A stretch of DNA of 54,214 nt, from positions 1 to 54,214 of the forward strand of contig CAIPYC010000078.1 in assembly GCA_903869185.1 (NCBI GenBank), read 5' to 3'. Position numbers and translations under genes: made by a program. Below, piece by piece: positions 18,117 to 27,619 of this stretch. The notes beneath the pieces were generated by a model. That model had not been told where the DNA came from. It searched no databases and was given only the letters and a program-made list of their open reading frames with translations. The DNA is from an uncultured cyanobacterium (GTDB taxonomy: Bacteria > Cyanobacteriota > Cyanobacteriia > Cyanobacteriales > Microcystaceae). Position 1 is the first letter of the stretch. Every line of letters begins with the position of its first letter.

Positions 18117-19089
18117 TGTTCTTACGGAAAATTATCAAGATGGTTCTTATAATCAGCTCGATATCATAGCCTAAACTCCATTTTTCTTGGTAGTCGAGAT
18201 CATACTTTATTACATCTTCAAAGCTGAGTACTTTAGAACGGCCAAAGACCTGCCACTGTCCAGTCATGCCTGGTTTAACATTAAGTCTTTGCCACTCCGG
18301 CACTCCATATTTCTCAACTTCATCTGGAGTGGGAGGACGAGTGCCCACCAGACTCATATCACCTTTTAAAACATTCCAAAACTGAGGAAGTTCATCCAGG
18401 CTGGTTCTTCGAAGAAATTTTCCTACTCTGGTGATCCTCGAATCGTTCTTGTTTTTAAAAAAAGGTCCACTGACCTCATTGACAATAGTGTTCTTGAGAG
18501 ATTCTGCATTGACACACATTGAGCGAAACTTAATGATCTTAAATCTTTTGCCCAACCATCCACAACGCTCTTGTTTAAAGAAAATTGGACCTTGGCTATC
18601 TACCTTAATCAATATGGCAATGGGTATAAAAACAATGCCAGTAATACACAATCCCAAGAGACTTCCAATAATATCCAAGAATCTTTTTATCCGAGAATTA
18701 ACTGAAGGATGTGTCTGGGGTACAGAAAATGTTGATTCAGATTCGCTGCTTTTGGGATCATCGATAATATTGAATAGCTGATCTAAGTGCGTCAATGACA
18801 GTACACTTTTTACCGTTGCCCCAACCCTAACAAAAGAAAGGACAACGCCGTTGTCTTGAGAAATCTTGAAGAGGTTTACCAGAGCGCCAATTCCACTGCT
18901 ATCAATAAATTCTGTTGAACTAAAATCCAATACTACCGAAGATGGAACGGATGCATCAGATAAAATCTCAATACCTTTTTCTTTAAAATCTACTGCTTCA
19001 ATAACAGTTAGACGCTCAGGCACAACAATAACAGGTATTTCTTTATTAGTATGTAAATGCATATCTATCCCCGCCGATCCGTTACACAT
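18103..19089 (-). CDS. STAS domain fused to polyprenyl-phosphate sugar-1-phosphate transferase
   Basis: 328 residues in two parts. Residues about 15-110 form a STAS (anti-anti-sigma) domain with the usual phosphoserine site, DFSSTEFIDSSGIGALVNLF. Residues about 130-328 are a PF02397-type initiating sugar transferase: entry helix RIKRFLDIIGSLLGLCITGI, then KIIKFRSM, RVGKFLRRTSLDELPQFWNV, GDMSLVGTRPP and KPGMTGQWQVFGRS. Such enzymes load the first sugar phosphate on undecaprenyl phosphate for exopolysaccharide or O-antigen. An alternative start is Met10 (19062), preceded by a G-rich stretch. It lies between DUF3318 (11 bases upstream) and the RsbW-like kinase (14-base overlap). STAS phosphorylation probably controls the transferase. 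Confidence 0.92.
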   Translation of the reverse strand: MCNGSAGIDMHLHTNKEIPVIVVPERLTVIEAVDFKEKGIEILSDASVPSSVVLDFSSTEFIDSSGIGALVNLFKISQDNGVVLSFVRVGATVKSVLSLTHLDQLFNIIDDPKSSESESTFSVPQTHPSVNSRIKRFLDIIGSLLGLCITGIVFIPIAILIKVDSQGPIFFKQERCGWLGKRFKIIKFRSMCVNAESLKNTIVNEVSGPFFKNKNDSRITRVGKFLRRTSLDELPQFWNVLKGDMSLVGTRPPTPDEVEKYGVPEWQRLNVKPGMTGQWQVFGRSKVLSFEDVIKYDLDYQEKWSLGYDIELIIRTILIIFRKNNGAV

Positions 19090-19100
19090 AACTGAGAATT

Positions 19101-19733
19101 TTAGGATTGTTTCATAGATGCTTTCATCTTGGTAGCGCTTTTTTTAAGAGCTTGGAGCCTTTCTTCATAGCGCTTTCTCTGGCGACGATTGGGAGTCAAC
19201 TCAATCAGGGTTTTAAAGGCACTACCAAGACTTTTATAAGCATTAGGCAATGTATAGCCAAAACGAGTAGCCAACTTGATGGCTTTTTCATCGGCATCCA
19301 AAGTTTCCTTGAGAGTCCTGTCTCCATTATTTTTTTGCCATAGTCTATAGCCTGAGATACTGCATAAGGCCATTGCCAGCAACAAAAGTAGACCATCTTG
19401 TACCCAAAGCTCACCAACTGCCCCACCTAGTCCAATAGCAAGAGCAGCCATCTCCCATCCTTCTTTTGGAATAGTATCATTCTGAACACGAGCTACTTCA
19501 TGCCAGAAAAGGAGATTACGTTGATCTATGGAGAGATTTTCCCACTTAGCCAGATCAATCTGAATCTCAATTTCATCTTTACCAATTTCTTCGCAGCGGA
19601 CAAGAGGGGGATTGACTTCCGTAGTTCCTTCCACCATTACCCAACTTTGTAGTTCTGGAGGTAGTAAGCCTTTCAGTCTCCTTAGTTCATTCATCTCAGC
19701 TCTAGCAGAAGATGTAGTATAGGACGTTGTCAT
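19101..19733 (-). CDS. DUF3318 family membrane protein
   Basis: 210 residues matching the DUF3318 pattern known from cyanobacteria and plastids: ARAEMNELRRLKGLLPPELQ at the start, LLFWHEVARVQN in the middle, and a hydrophobic stretch (ALAIGLGGAVGELWVQDGLL to LAMALCSISGY, about residues 97-130) likely to form two membrane helices. The C-terminus is basic (TPNRRQRKRYEERLQALKKS). HEVARVQND resembles a weakly conserved His-Glu site but no catalytic function is established. It heads the three-gene set with the STAS-sugar-transferase fusion and the RsbW-like kinase. Confidence 0.8.
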   Translation of the reverse strand: MTTSYTTSSARAEMNELRRLKGLLPPELQSWVMVEGTTEVNPPLVRCEEIGKDEIEIQIDLAKWENLSIDQRNLLFWHEVARVQNDTIPKEGWEMAALAIGLGGAVGELWVQDGLLLLLAMALCSISGYRLWQKNNGDRTLKETLDADEKAIKLATRFGYTLPNAYKSLGSAFKTLIELTPNRRQRKRYEERLQALKKSATKMKASMKQS

Positions 19734-19933
19734 TTTACTAATATTCTCGGTTTGACTTATTGAGTGTTAATTCTATATTAATCCATAGTTTAACTGCCCA
19801 CAAAAACGACCTTGGTTTTCTAAAAGTAAGTTCTGCCTAAATTGAATTGAATCAAAGATCGCTTGAATGCGTCATAATGTAATTATTAGATAGAATTGAC
19901 TCTAAGACTAGTTTATAAATTTACTGACAGTCT

Positions 19934-20611
19934 ATGCTCTATTCCCAGTTGTCCAGTTACTTAATCAAAAATCACCAATCTCATCCGCTCTCGCCTGAAC
20001 CAGAGAATATTGTTCCCATGGTTGTTGAACAATCTGGAATGGGGGAGAGGGCTTTTGATATCTATTCACGTCTTCTGCGCGAAAGAATAGTTTTTTTGGG
20101 GACGGCTATTGATGATCAAGTAGCCGATGCTATAGTAGCCCAGTTATTGTTTCTAGATGCTGAAGATGGCGAAAAAGATATTCAGCTCTATATCAATTCT
20201 CCCGGAGGCTCGGTCTATGCAGGTTTGGCTATATTCGATACAATGCAACAGGTTCGACCCGATGTAGCTACCATATCCTTTGGCATTGCTGCCAGTATGG
20301 GTGCTTTTTTGCTCTCTAGTGGAGCTAAGGGCAAGCGTATGGCCCTTCCAAGTACCAGGATAATGATCCATCAGCCCCTTGGTGGAGCCCAAGGACAAGC
20401 TTCAGAAATAGAGATTCAGGCTAAAGAAATTCTATATATCAAAAAACGTTTAAATGAAATACTATCTGACAATACTGCCCAACCATTGGATAGGATAGCC
20501 CAGGATACTGATAGAGATTTCTATTTATCTGCTCAAGAAGCTGTTAGCTATGGACTGATCGATAAAGTGTTCACCCGAGAAGGATTATCCGCTCATAATA
20601 TGCTGCGTTAA
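19934..20611 (+). CDS. clpP: ATP-dependent Clp protease proteolytic subunit
   Basis: 225 residues. Serine peptidase forming the tetradecameric barrel. Catalytic Ser in [15 protein letters not shown], His in [10 protein letters not shown], Asp in the [11 protein letters not shown] helix; [15 protein letters not shown] precedes them. An N-terminal extension of about 28 residues precedes [20 protein letters not shown], the usual ClpP start; an internal ATG (20018-20020) is possible. The gene directly precedes clpX with a 9-base gap, the arrangement of clpP2-clpX in cyanobacteria, so this subunit most likely works with ClpX. Confidence 0.96.
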   Translation: MLYSQLSSYLIKNHQSHPLSPEPENIVPMVVEQSGMGERAFDIYSRLLRERIVFLGTAIDDQVADAIVAQLLFLDAEDGEKDIQLYINSPGGSVYAGLAIFDTMQQVRPDVATISFGIAASMGAFLLSSGAKGKRMALPSTRIMIHQPLGGAQGQASEIEIQAKEILYIKKRLNEILSDNTAQPLDRIAQDTDRDFYLSAQEAVSYGLIDKVFTREGLSAHNMLR

Positions 20612-20620
20612 GGAGTTGTT

Positions 20621-21991
20621 ATGGCCAGCAAGTTTGATACACATCTAAAATGTTCATTTTGCGGAAAGTCCCAAGAGCAGGTAACTAAGCTGATCGCCGG
20701 ACCTGGTGTTTATATTTGTGATGAATGTGTAGAATTGTGCAACGAGATACTCGAAGAAGAACCCACAGAACATGATTCTTCCGAGCTGCTCCTTGAATCT
20801 CCTGTTCCAGCTAAATCATCGACAACAGAGAGTAGCTCCAAACGTCGACGAACCAAGGAAAAAACAAACCCAGGATCAATTCCCAAGCCCAAAGAAATCA
20901 AAAAACATCTTGATGACTATGTCGTTGGACAGGATGAAGCCAAAAAGGTTCTTTCTGTGGCAGTATACAATCACTACAAGCGACTTGGATTGATCCAGAG
21001 CCATAAAAAAAACATATCCAGTCATGATGATTCAGTAGAGTTACAAAAATCAAATATATTGTTGATTGGTCCGACTGGCTCAGGTAAGACTCTTCTAGCT
21101 CAAACCCTGGCCAAGATGCTCGATGTTCCTTTCGCAGTGGCCGATGCAACGACGCTGACAGAAGCAGGTTATGTGGGCGAGGATGTTGAAAATATTCTGT
21201 TGCGACTGCTACAGGTCTCAGATCTAGATGTTGAAGAAGCCCAGAGAGGAATAATTTACATTGATGAGATAGATAAAATTGCTCGCAAAAGTGAAAATGC
21301 CTCTATCACTCGGGATGTCTCAGGAGAGGGAGTCCAACAGGCTTTACTCAAAATGCTAGAAGGAACGATAGCAAATGTTCCACCTCAAGGAGGACGAAAA
21401 CATCCGTACCAAGAGTGTATTCAAATAGATACCAGTAATATTCTCTTTATCTGCGGAGGCGCTTTTGTTGGGCTGGAAAAAGTTGTAGAACAGCGTATCG
21501 GTAAAAAATCGATGGGTTTTGTTCGTCCAAATAATGAAAGCAATGGTACGAAAGACAAGAGAATTACCGATCTCTTTCGACAGATTGAATCAGATGATCT
21601 GGTTAAATATGGTATGATTCCTGAGTTTGTAGGCAGAATTCCTGTTATGGCAGCATTAGTACCTTTAGACGAAGAATCTCTGATTGCCATTCTCACCAAG
21701 CCCCGTAATGCCATTGTCAAGCAGTACCAAAAACTTCTAAAAATGGATAATATACAACTGGAGTTTAGCAAAGAAGCAATCGGAGCCATTGCCCAAGAGG
21801 CATATAGGCGCAAAACTGGAGCCAGGGCATTGCGAGGTATCGTAGAGGAGTTGATGTTGGAAGTGATGTATGAAATGCCATCTAGAGAAGATATAAAACG
21901 ATGTGTAATCACCAAAGAAATGGTAGAAAAGCGATCCACGGCTGAACTGTTAGTTTATCCAACCACATTAGTAGATCAAGAGTCCGCCTAG
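20621..21991 (+). CDS. clpX: ClpX AAA+ unfoldase
   Basis: 456 residues. N-terminal zinc-binding domain with Cys pairs (CSFCGKSQ and ICDECVELC, about residues 11-40), a charged linker, and the AAA+ module: Walker [16 protein letters not shown], Walker [15 protein letters not shown], pore loop [10 protein letters not shown], sensor 2 [13 protein letters not shown]. It recognises and unfolds substrates and feeds them to ClpP. AAGGAG lies just before the ATG. The next gene starts on the base after its stop codon, so clpP, clpX and the hydrolase form an operon. Confidence 0.97.
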   Translation: MASKFDTHLKCSFCGKSQEQVTKLIAGPGVYICDECVELCNEILEEEPTEHDSSELLLESPVPAKSSTTESSSKRRRTKEKTNPGSIPKPKEIKKHLDDYVVGQDEAKKVLSVAVYNHYKRLGLIQSHKKNISSHDDSVELQKSNILLIGPTGSGKTLLAQTLAKMLDVPFAVADATTLTEAGYVGEDVENILLRLLQVSDLDVEEAQRGIIYIDEIDKIARKSENASITRDVSGEGVQQALLKMLEGTIANVPPQGGRKHPYQECIQIDTSNILFICGGAFVGLEKVVEQRIGKKSMGFVRPNNESNGTKDKRITDLFRQIESDDLVKYGMIPEFVGRIPVMAALVPLDEESLIAILTKPRNAIVKQYQKLLKMDNIQLEFSKEAIGAIAQEAYRRKTGARALRGIVEELMLEVMYEMPSREDIKRCVITKEMVEKRSTAELLVYPTTLVDQESA

Positions 21992-22819
21992 ATGTCTAGT
22001 GAATTGATCATAAATGGAGTCAAGCACTATTACCAATGGATAAGGCAAGACTCTGGTTATCCCAAACCTGTAATGGTATTTATCCATGGTTGGGGAGGAT
22101 CGTCTAAGTACTGGATTGATACTGCACAAACTCTTTCAGACCAATTCGATTGCCTGCTTTACGATCTCAGGGGATTTGGCCGTTCCGGTCATAGCCAAAA
22201 TGCTGACTATGAGATGGAAACCTATGCTCAAGAACTTTCTCTGTTACTAGATAAATTAGAGATTTCTCAGGTTTACATACATGCTCATTCGATGGGCGCA
22301 TCGATTGCTGTTTTGTTTTTGGCAGAATATCCCCATAAAGCATGCAAAGCTATACTAACCTGCAATGGAATTTTTGAGTATAACAAAGCCGCATTTGCTG
22401 CCTTTTATTTTTTTGGTAGATATGTGGTTAAATTTCGTTACCAATGGTTTTTACAAATTCCCTTGGCAGATAGGCTCTTTATGGCAAGATTCCTTTGTCA
22501 GCCTATTGCCGGTGAAAAATATAAGGCCTTTTTAGAGGATTTTCTTGATGCCGACGCCGATGCAGCATTAGGCACAATTTACACCTGTGTGAGCAAAAAA
22601 TCAGTAGATACTATGCCAGATAAATTCGCAGCTATCTCAGTACCAACTTTGTTGATTGCTGGAGAGAAGGATCAGATTATTCCACCCAAACTGGGGCAAG
22701 CTGCTGCGTTATTGAATGAATCGATTCAATATTTGGAAATGGAAAAAACAGGGCATTTCCCCATGTTAGAAGATCCCCAGGAATACATTACGCGGGTTAG
22801 GGATTTTTTATCAAGCTAA
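21992..22819 (+). CDS. alpha/beta-fold hydrolase
   Basis: 275 residues. Oxyanion-hole motif FIHGWGGSSKYW, nucleophile elbow AHSMGASIAV (Ser), acid in IAGEKDQIIPPK (Asp) and base in MEKTGHFPMLEDP (His), the full catalytic triad of the fold. The substrate cannot be predicted; such enzymes include esterases and lipases. The ATG touches the clpX stop codon, suggesting translational coupling, and a transglutaminase-like membrane protein follows after 22 bases. Confidence 0.88.
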   Translation: MSSELIINGVKHYYQWIRQDSGYPKPVMVFIHGWGGSSKYWIDTAQTLSDQFDCLLYDLRGFGRSGHSQNADYEMETYAQELSLLLDKLEISQVYIHAHSMGASIAVLFLAEYPHKACKAILTCNGIFEYNKAAFAAFYFFGRYVVKFRYQWFLQIPLADRLFMARFLCQPIAGEKYKAFLEDFLDADADAALGTIYTCVSKKSVDTMPDKFAAISVPTLLIAGEKDQIIPPKLGQAAALLNESIQYLEMEKTGHFPMLEDPQEYITRVRDFLSS

Positions 22820-22841
22820 TCTCACTTTCTTTGAGCATTCT

Positions 22842-25118
22842 ATGAAATTCGGCAAGAGTTTTATTGAGTTTATTAAAGCAGGCCAATTAGCTAAACGAGA
22901 GACTGAAGAATCCATCTCATTTCGTATTTTAGTACAGCTTCTAGTCAGTATTGGTATCATCGCTACAGATATAGCTGCCGAGACTTCAAGTTGGGTTTGG
23001 GCAATCCCACTGAGCGCTATTGGTGGACTATTTAGCTGGTATCAACGCAAGAAAAAGAATGTATTTGCTAAATTTTGCTTGGCTGCAGGAATGATAGTCG
23101 TATTAATACATTTTTTTGGCGATCTTTTGGCCAACTTGAACGATACTAGGTCGGTTTTGGCTCAATTATTGATCCAATTACAGGTTCTACATAGTTTTGA
23201 TCAACCTCGTCGCAAAGATCTTGGGTACTCAATGGTCATAGGCTTAATTCTTATGGCGGTAGCTGGCACACTCTCACAGACTATGCTCTTTGCGCCTTTT
23301 CTTATTTTATTTTTATCTGTAGCCCTGCCAGCACTACATTTAGACTATCGCTCGCGTCTGGGACTATCTGGATTGGATAATCACATGCTATTGAGCCAAA
23401 AATACAATGCAGACGCTCTATTTCATGCCGAATTTTTATACACAATCGTTAGATGGTTATTCGCTATTGTAGTTATAGGTCTATTACTGTTTGTTGGACT
23501 CCCTCGTTTTAATGCCTATCAGTTCCAGTCTTTTCCGGTATCTGGACCTGCTTCTTTGCAAGATTTGGATTTCAATGAACAGAATCACAATGTACTTAAT
23601 TCTGGCAGTTTTAAGCCAAAAGATCAATCCAAAAATTCACTAAAACCAGAACAAGGTTCATTGGGTAGCGCAGATGAAACCCAATACTATGGTTTTAATT
23701 CCACAATCAATCAAAATCTCAGGGGTCATCATCTCAAGGAATTGACCGTGATGAGAGTTCGTTCACAATTTCCAGGGTACTGGAGAGTGATGGCTTTTGA
23801 CCGTTATACAGGACAAGGATGGAAAAACTCGCAAGAAAATACATTCTCTAAACTCAATCGGGATTTTTGGAACTATCGATTTTATATTCCTTCTGCCTAC
23901 ACCAAAGCTCCTAGTCGTGAGGTAATTCAAAGTTATAATATTCTATCGCCATTGCCGAACATTCTTCCCTTATTGAGTAACCCCACCTCGGTATTTTTTC
24001 CAACTCGACAATTGAGTCTTGATAACCAAGGATCTCTTCGGTCTCCGACTATCTTGAGTGAGGGAATGACTTACAGTGTAATATCACAGGTACCCTACCG
24101 ACAGCAGAATCTTTTGAGAAGGTCTTCACACCACTATTTGGACTTTATCAGGAAAAAATATCTCGATGTTCCTCCTGAGATTAAAGATAAAATCAAAAGC
24201 AAAACCTTGGAAATTCTGAGCAAATCCGGCAAACCTTTTGTTTTTGATTATGATAGAGTGCTTTATTTGACTCAAGCTCTTAAGCAAAATTTTTCTCTGA
24301 TAGATAACCTGCCAAAATTAGTTCTCGAAGAGGATCTAGTAGAAGCTTTCCTGTTTAAGTATAAAGGAGGTTACGGGGATCACTTTTCTACTGTTTTGGC
24401 CATGATGCTCCGTAGTATAGGCATTCCCAGCAGACTTGCAGTAGGGTTTGCTCCGGGTCAGTTTAATCCATTCACTGGATACTATGTGGTCAAAAACACT
24501 GATGCCTATGCTATTTGTGAAGTTTATTTTCTTGACTACGGCTGGTATGCTTTTGATCCTTTACCTGGTCATCCTCTTTTTCCTCCCTCGATCGAGGAAG
24601 ACGATAAATTCAGTATTCTAAAGGAGTTTTGGAAGAAATTAGCAAGCTTCCTGCCCTCTCCTGTACTTAGTTTTTGCAGTATTCTTTGGAATCTATTGGT
24701 TGAGCATGTTTTAAAATTTGTTTTTTTTATTTTTCACCTTTTTCCCAAAAGATTGCTCTTTCTCTGGTGGCTAGGATTAGGATTTATTATAGTATTTGTT
24801 CTTTATCTGACATTTAGGCTAATTCAAAATTTACAATTGAGATTTTCTTTGGCAAGGCTAAAACCGGTCGAGCGCATTTATCGGCAAATGTTAATGAATC
24901 TAGAAGCACAGGGATACCCTAAACATCCGGCCCAAACTCCCTTAGAATATGCGAAGGAATGTTCTGGATATTATAATGATTATCAAATACAAAAGATAGA
25001 TCATATCTCTAGGGCTTATGTTGCCTGGCGCTATGGAAATCTCGAGCAGAATATAGATAATCTGCAGCAAAAATTAAAGGAACTAAAGCTCAGTCTAAGT
25101 GGTTTTAAAAAAAAGTAG
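22842..25118 (+). CDS. TgpA-like membrane protein with degenerate transglutaminase core
   Basis: 758 residues. DUF3488-type N-terminal block with about five membrane helices (residues 25-230), a large extracytoplasmic region, a transglutaminase core near 480-580, a further helix (LLFLWWLGLGFIIVFVLYLT) and a DUF4129-like tail (YVAWRYGNLEQNIDNLQQKL). The core is recognisable in GGYGDHFSTVLAMMLRSIGI and NTDAYAICEVYF, but the nucleophile Cys expected in GYCxHF is Gly512 and the His expected in DAHAWxEVY is Tyr556; Asp572 in FDPLPG remains. It is therefore probably not a Cys transglutaminase and may bind peptides instead. The same changes may be common in cyanobacterial homologues. Confidence 0.85.
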   Translation: MKFGKSFIEFIKAGQLAKRETEESISFRILVQLLVSIGIIATDIAAETSSWVWAIPLSAIGGLFSWYQRKKKNVFAKFCLAAGMIVVLIHFFGDLLANLNDTRSVLAQLLIQLQVLHSFDQPRRKDLGYSMVIGLILMAVAGTLSQTMLFAPFLILFLSVALPALHLDYRSRLGLSGLDNHMLLSQKYNADALFHAEFLYTIVRWLFAIVVIGLLLFVGLPRFNAYQFQSFPVSGPASLQDLDFNEQNHNVLNSGSFKPKDQSKNSLKPEQGSLGSADETQYYGFNSTINQNLRGHHLKELTVMRVRSQFPGYWRVMAFDRYTGQGWKNSQENTFSKLNRDFWNYRFYIPSAYTKAPSREVIQSYNILSPLPNILPLLSNPTSVFFPTRQLSLDNQGSLRSPTILSEGMTYSVISQVPYRQQNLLRRSSHHYLDFIRKKYLDVPPEIKDKIKSKTLEILSKSGKPFVFDYDRVLYLTQALKQNFSLIDNLPKLVLEEDLVEAFLFKYKGGYGDHFSTVLAMMLRSIGIPSRLAVGFAPGQFNPFTGYYVVKNTDAYAICEVYFLDYGWYAFDPLPGHPLFPPSIEEDDKFSILKEFWKKLASFLPSPVLSFCSILWNLLVEHVLKFVFFIFHLFPKRLLFLWWLGLGFIIVFVLYLTFRLIQNLQLRFSLARLKPVERIYRQMLMNLEAQGYPKHPAQTPLEYAKECSGYYNDYQIQKIDHISRAYVAWRYGNLEQNIDNLQQKLKELKLSLSGFKKK

Positions 25119-25133
25119 TAGAGGTAAAGGAAA

Positions 25134-25655
25134 TTGTTAGACTCAAAAGGTCGTTTGTTTGGTAAGATTAATGTTCTAGATTTGGGCGCACTCTTGGTGA
25201 TTCTTCTGGTCTTTCTGGGAATTTTCTTTTTTCCAGGTACATCAGGATCACTGGCTCAAATTAAAAATACCAAACCCATAGAAGTAGATGTCTTGGTAAG
25301 GGGGCTGAGCGTTCGCACTCCAAAGGATATACTGAACCAATTAACCAGTGGCAAGAAACTTAATGTGATAATTCGCAACCAACCCTACGGAGAGGTAGGC
25401 GTTAAATCTGCCACCCAACTTCCTAGGACAATAATAGTGCCTCAGCCTAATGGTACTGCCAAGGAAGTGGCTGATCCTCGTGTTAATACCTTCAGCATGG
25501 ATATGCTCTTAACCCTTGTAGGTAAGGCTCAAATCACTAGTAATGGAGCAGTACTTGGCAACAACAAGGTCAAAATTGGTACTCCAATAGAATTAGAAGG
25601 CTTCAATTATGATTTCAATGGAACCATCATTGATGTTCGCATTCCTAAAAGCTAG
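25134..25655 (+). CDS. DUF4330 family protein
   Basis: 173 residues, starting with TTG at 25134; the family usually opens with LDSKGRLFGKINVLDLGA exactly as here, and no in-frame ATG lies close by, so the TTG start is well supported (GAGG and AAAGGA precede it). One membrane helix (ALLVILLVFLGIFFFPGTSG) anchors it, and the rest, rich in beta strands (IEVDVLVRGLSVRTP, KVKIGTPIELEGFNYDFNGT), should be periplasmic. DUF4330 is found in cyanobacteria and some Gram-positives; function unknown. It follows the TgpA-like gene by 15 bases. Confidence 0.85.
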   Translation: MLDSKGRLFGKINVLDLGALLVILLVFLGIFFFPGTSGSLAQIKNTKPIEVDVLVRGLSVRTPKDILNQLTSGKKLNVIIRNQPYGEVGVKSATQLPRTIIVPQPNGTAKEVADPRVNTFSMDMLLTLVGKAQITSNGAVLGNNKVKIGTPIELEGFNYDFNGTIIDVRIPKS

Positions 25656-25667
25656 ATTCCCGGTAAA

Positions 25668-26570
25668 CTAATCCTCAATCATGTTCCTGTCAATTTCTCC
25701 TAAAATTTGCTCTAATAAACTTGAAGAATCAGCATCGAACCATTTTATACTTCTATCTGACCTAAACCAAGTTCTTTGACGCTTAGCAAATTGGTTGGTA
25801 TGCAGTATGATTTCTTCAATCGCATCATCTAAAATAATTTCATCGAAGAGATAACGTTTGATTTCTCTGTAACCTAGCGTATTTAGAAGGGGCAGATCCT
25901 TCCCGTACTTGGCAATTAAATTTCGCACTTCCTCAACCAGCCCAGCTTTTATCATGGACTTAGTACGCAAATAAATCCTCTTTTTTAGTTTGTCTAAATC
26001 CGATTCAAGCCCTATCTGTAGTACTGGATAGCTGGGTTTTGTCTCTCCCTGCTGCTGTGAGATGGGCATGCCCGTAACATAATACACCTCTAGTGCTCTT
26101 AGGGTTCTGACTTGATCGCGTGGCTTGATTTTAAGGGCAGCAATAGGATCTACCTGTTCAAGAAAGCTATAGATCCGGACTTGACCTAATGATTTCAATT
26201 GTTTTCTCAATAATGGTTGTGGGGAAACTCTGGGAATTTTGAGCCCCTTTACTATGGATTTAATATATAAACCAGTTCCACCTACTAACAGCAAAGGAAA
26301 ATTTGGACTATTGTCAATTATCTTGTTGGCAAGAGATTGATACTGGGCGAGGGTCAAGGTGTCTATTGGTTGACATATATCCAGCAAAAAATGAGGGACA
26401 TACTCTAATTCTTTGCTATTGGGTTTGGCTGTGCCAATATCAAATTCTCGATAAATCTGCCGAGAATCAGCGCTAATGATTCCCGTATTTAGGATTTTAG
26501 CCAATTTTATAGCTAGAGATGATTTACCTACAGCAGTCGCTCCGCAGATGACGATCAAGGATTTGTTCAT
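25668..26570 (-). CDS. miaA: tRNA dimethylallyltransferase
   Basis: 300 residues. Transfers a dimethylallyl group to A37 of tRNAs reading codons that start with U. P-loop VICGATAVGKSSLA, then ISADSRQIYREFDIGTAKP, LLVGGTGLYIKSIVKGL, PRDQVRTLRALEVYY and the C-terminal HTNQFAKRQRTWFRSD region are all typical. It converges on the DUF4330 gene with a 12-base gap. The tRNA-Ser(CGA) in this window (a UCG-codon tRNA with A37) would be one of its expected substrates. Confidence 0.97.
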   Translation of the reverse strand: MNKSLIVICGATAVGKSSLAIKLAKILNTGIISADSRQIYREFDIGTAKPNSKELEYVPHFLLDICQPIDTLTLAQYQSLANKIIDNSPNFPLLLVGGTGLYIKSIVKGLKIPRVSPQPLLRKQLKSLGQVRIYSFLEQVDPIAALKIKPRDQVRTLRALEVYYVTGMPISQQQGETKPSYPVLQIGLESDLDKLKKRIYLRTKSMIKAGLVEEVRNLIAKYGKDLPLLNTLGYREIKRYLFDEIILDDAIEEIILHTNQFAKRQRTWFRSDRSIKWFDADSSSLLEQILGEIDRNMIED

Positions 26571-26613
26571 ATAGAAATTGCCGTGGATTTGCTATGGAAT
26601 AAAATTGTTGTTT

Positions 26614-26820
26614 TCACCCATTTATCGATCTTTCAATTCCGTAGAGAACAAAAACAAGAAACGCCACTAACCAAAACCATAATTGAGGCGGTTCACTATG
26701 ACTAAGAAATACCAGGCTTAGAGCTGCGGCAAAATTCCACCATTTGAGCCACCATTGCAGAAATTTTAGAGAGTTTTTCATAAATAACCAGAAAAAAGCA
26801 ATATTGAAGACTAGTTTCAC
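26614..26820 (-). CDS. small membrane protein
   Basis: 68 residues with two hydrophobic segments, one around WWNFAAALSLVFL and one at WFWLVAFLVFVLYGIE, plus an unusually Trp-rich middle (LQWWLKWWN). Its start overlaps the stop of the DUF1345 gene by four bases, the pattern of translational coupling, which supports it being real. An internal start at Met14 would shorten it to one or two helices. I recognise no family. Confidence 0.5.
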   Translation of the reverse strand: MKLVFNIAFFWLFMKNSLKFLQWWLKWWNFAAALSLVFLSHSEPPQLWFWLVAFLVFVLYGIERSING

Positions 26821-27503
26821 CCAGTCCAGGAAGAAATCAAGGTATTGAGAAATATCGTAACAACAGTTGAATAAAAAATGAAAGAGAAAAAGCTATGAAT
26901 CAAAACCACAGCTCTTATTTCAGTTCTATTAATCACAACATCACTAACTGAATAGTTTAAACCTATACCAAAAGATAGATAGAAAAAATCCAAAAAAGAA
27001 GGTGTATTGCATTCAGCAAAGACGAAACCAGTACGTATTCCACTAGAAAATGGACTACCTTTTTTATCTTTTGTATCGTAGTAAAGACGACTATAGTGAA
27101 AAGCAAAGGTACTATTAAGCATTGCCCAAGATATTAGTATTACAGAAACGCCCAAGCCCAGTAGAAGCTTTATCCTATGAGGGTGATGGTCAGCTAATGC
27201 ATGAAGCACTACACCTACGGCTAAATTACTTAGCAAAGTAGCAACGATGATGACTCCAATGAGAAGACTGGAATTAGAGTCATTTTTCATGCATTTTTGC
27301 TTTGTTAGCGCCCCGTCTGTCTGGGTTATAACAAACAAGATTGATATCAAAAAGTAAATTCCAGCAAACACCCAAGACAACAGAAAAGACAACTGCCAAC
27401 CAAGCTTGATTTGAAATATCAAGAAAACAACAATAAAGTTAACTGAAAATATAATGACTCGCTGTGAATCAGTAAGATTTAATAGGAAACGATGATATCT
27501 CAT
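26817..27503 (-). CDS. DUF1345 family membrane protein
   Basis: 228 residues with about five to six membrane helices. The second half carries the recognisable DUF1345 pattern: STFAFHYSRLYYDTKD, then a short loop, FLDFFYLSFGIGLNYSVSDV, and AVVLIHSFFSFIFYSTVVTI. The family is widespread in bacteria and has no assigned function. It is divergent from the HlyD/FUSC/TolC efflux operon and shares a 100-base upstream region with it. It is followed by a four-base overlapping small membrane protein gene. Confidence 0.8.
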   Translation of the reverse strand: MRYHRFLLNLTDSQRVIIFSVNFIVVFLIFQIKLGWQLSFLLSWVFAGIYFLISILFVITQTDGALTKQKCMKNDSNSSLLIGVIIVATLLSNLAVGVVLHALADHHPHRIKLLLGLGVSVILISWAMLNSTFAFHYSRLYYDTKDKKGSPFSSGIRTGFVFAECNTPSFLDFFYLSFGIGLNYSVSDVVINRTEIRAVVLIHSFFSFIFYSTVVTIFLNTLISSWTG

Positions 27504-27575
27504 AACGTGACCTACCCGACACCTCTACAAGGAGCGGGCTTTAGAATATGTCATTTATTAAAATAGCATCCTTTC

Positions 27576-27584
27576 TGCTAGAAT
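27576..27584 (+). promoter_or_regulatory. possible extended -10 for the efflux operon
   Basis: TGCTAGAAT fits an extended -10 (TGn then TAGAAT) about 35 bases before the HlyD-like ATG at 27620. No good -35 is visible. Confidence 0.3.
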
Positions 27585-27619
27585 AGCTGACGTGGTCAAA
27601 AATTTTGGCAAAATGCAGG

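Noticed and set aside
18431-18781. 116-codon frame antisense to the STAS-sugar-transferase
   Set aside because: It lies wholly opposite a well-conserved enzyme and has no features of its own.
21421-21939. Long antisense frame (172 codons) inside clpX
   Set aside because: It lies opposite a highly conserved AAA+ gene and its protein is Ser/Ile-rich without motifs; a codon-use shadow.
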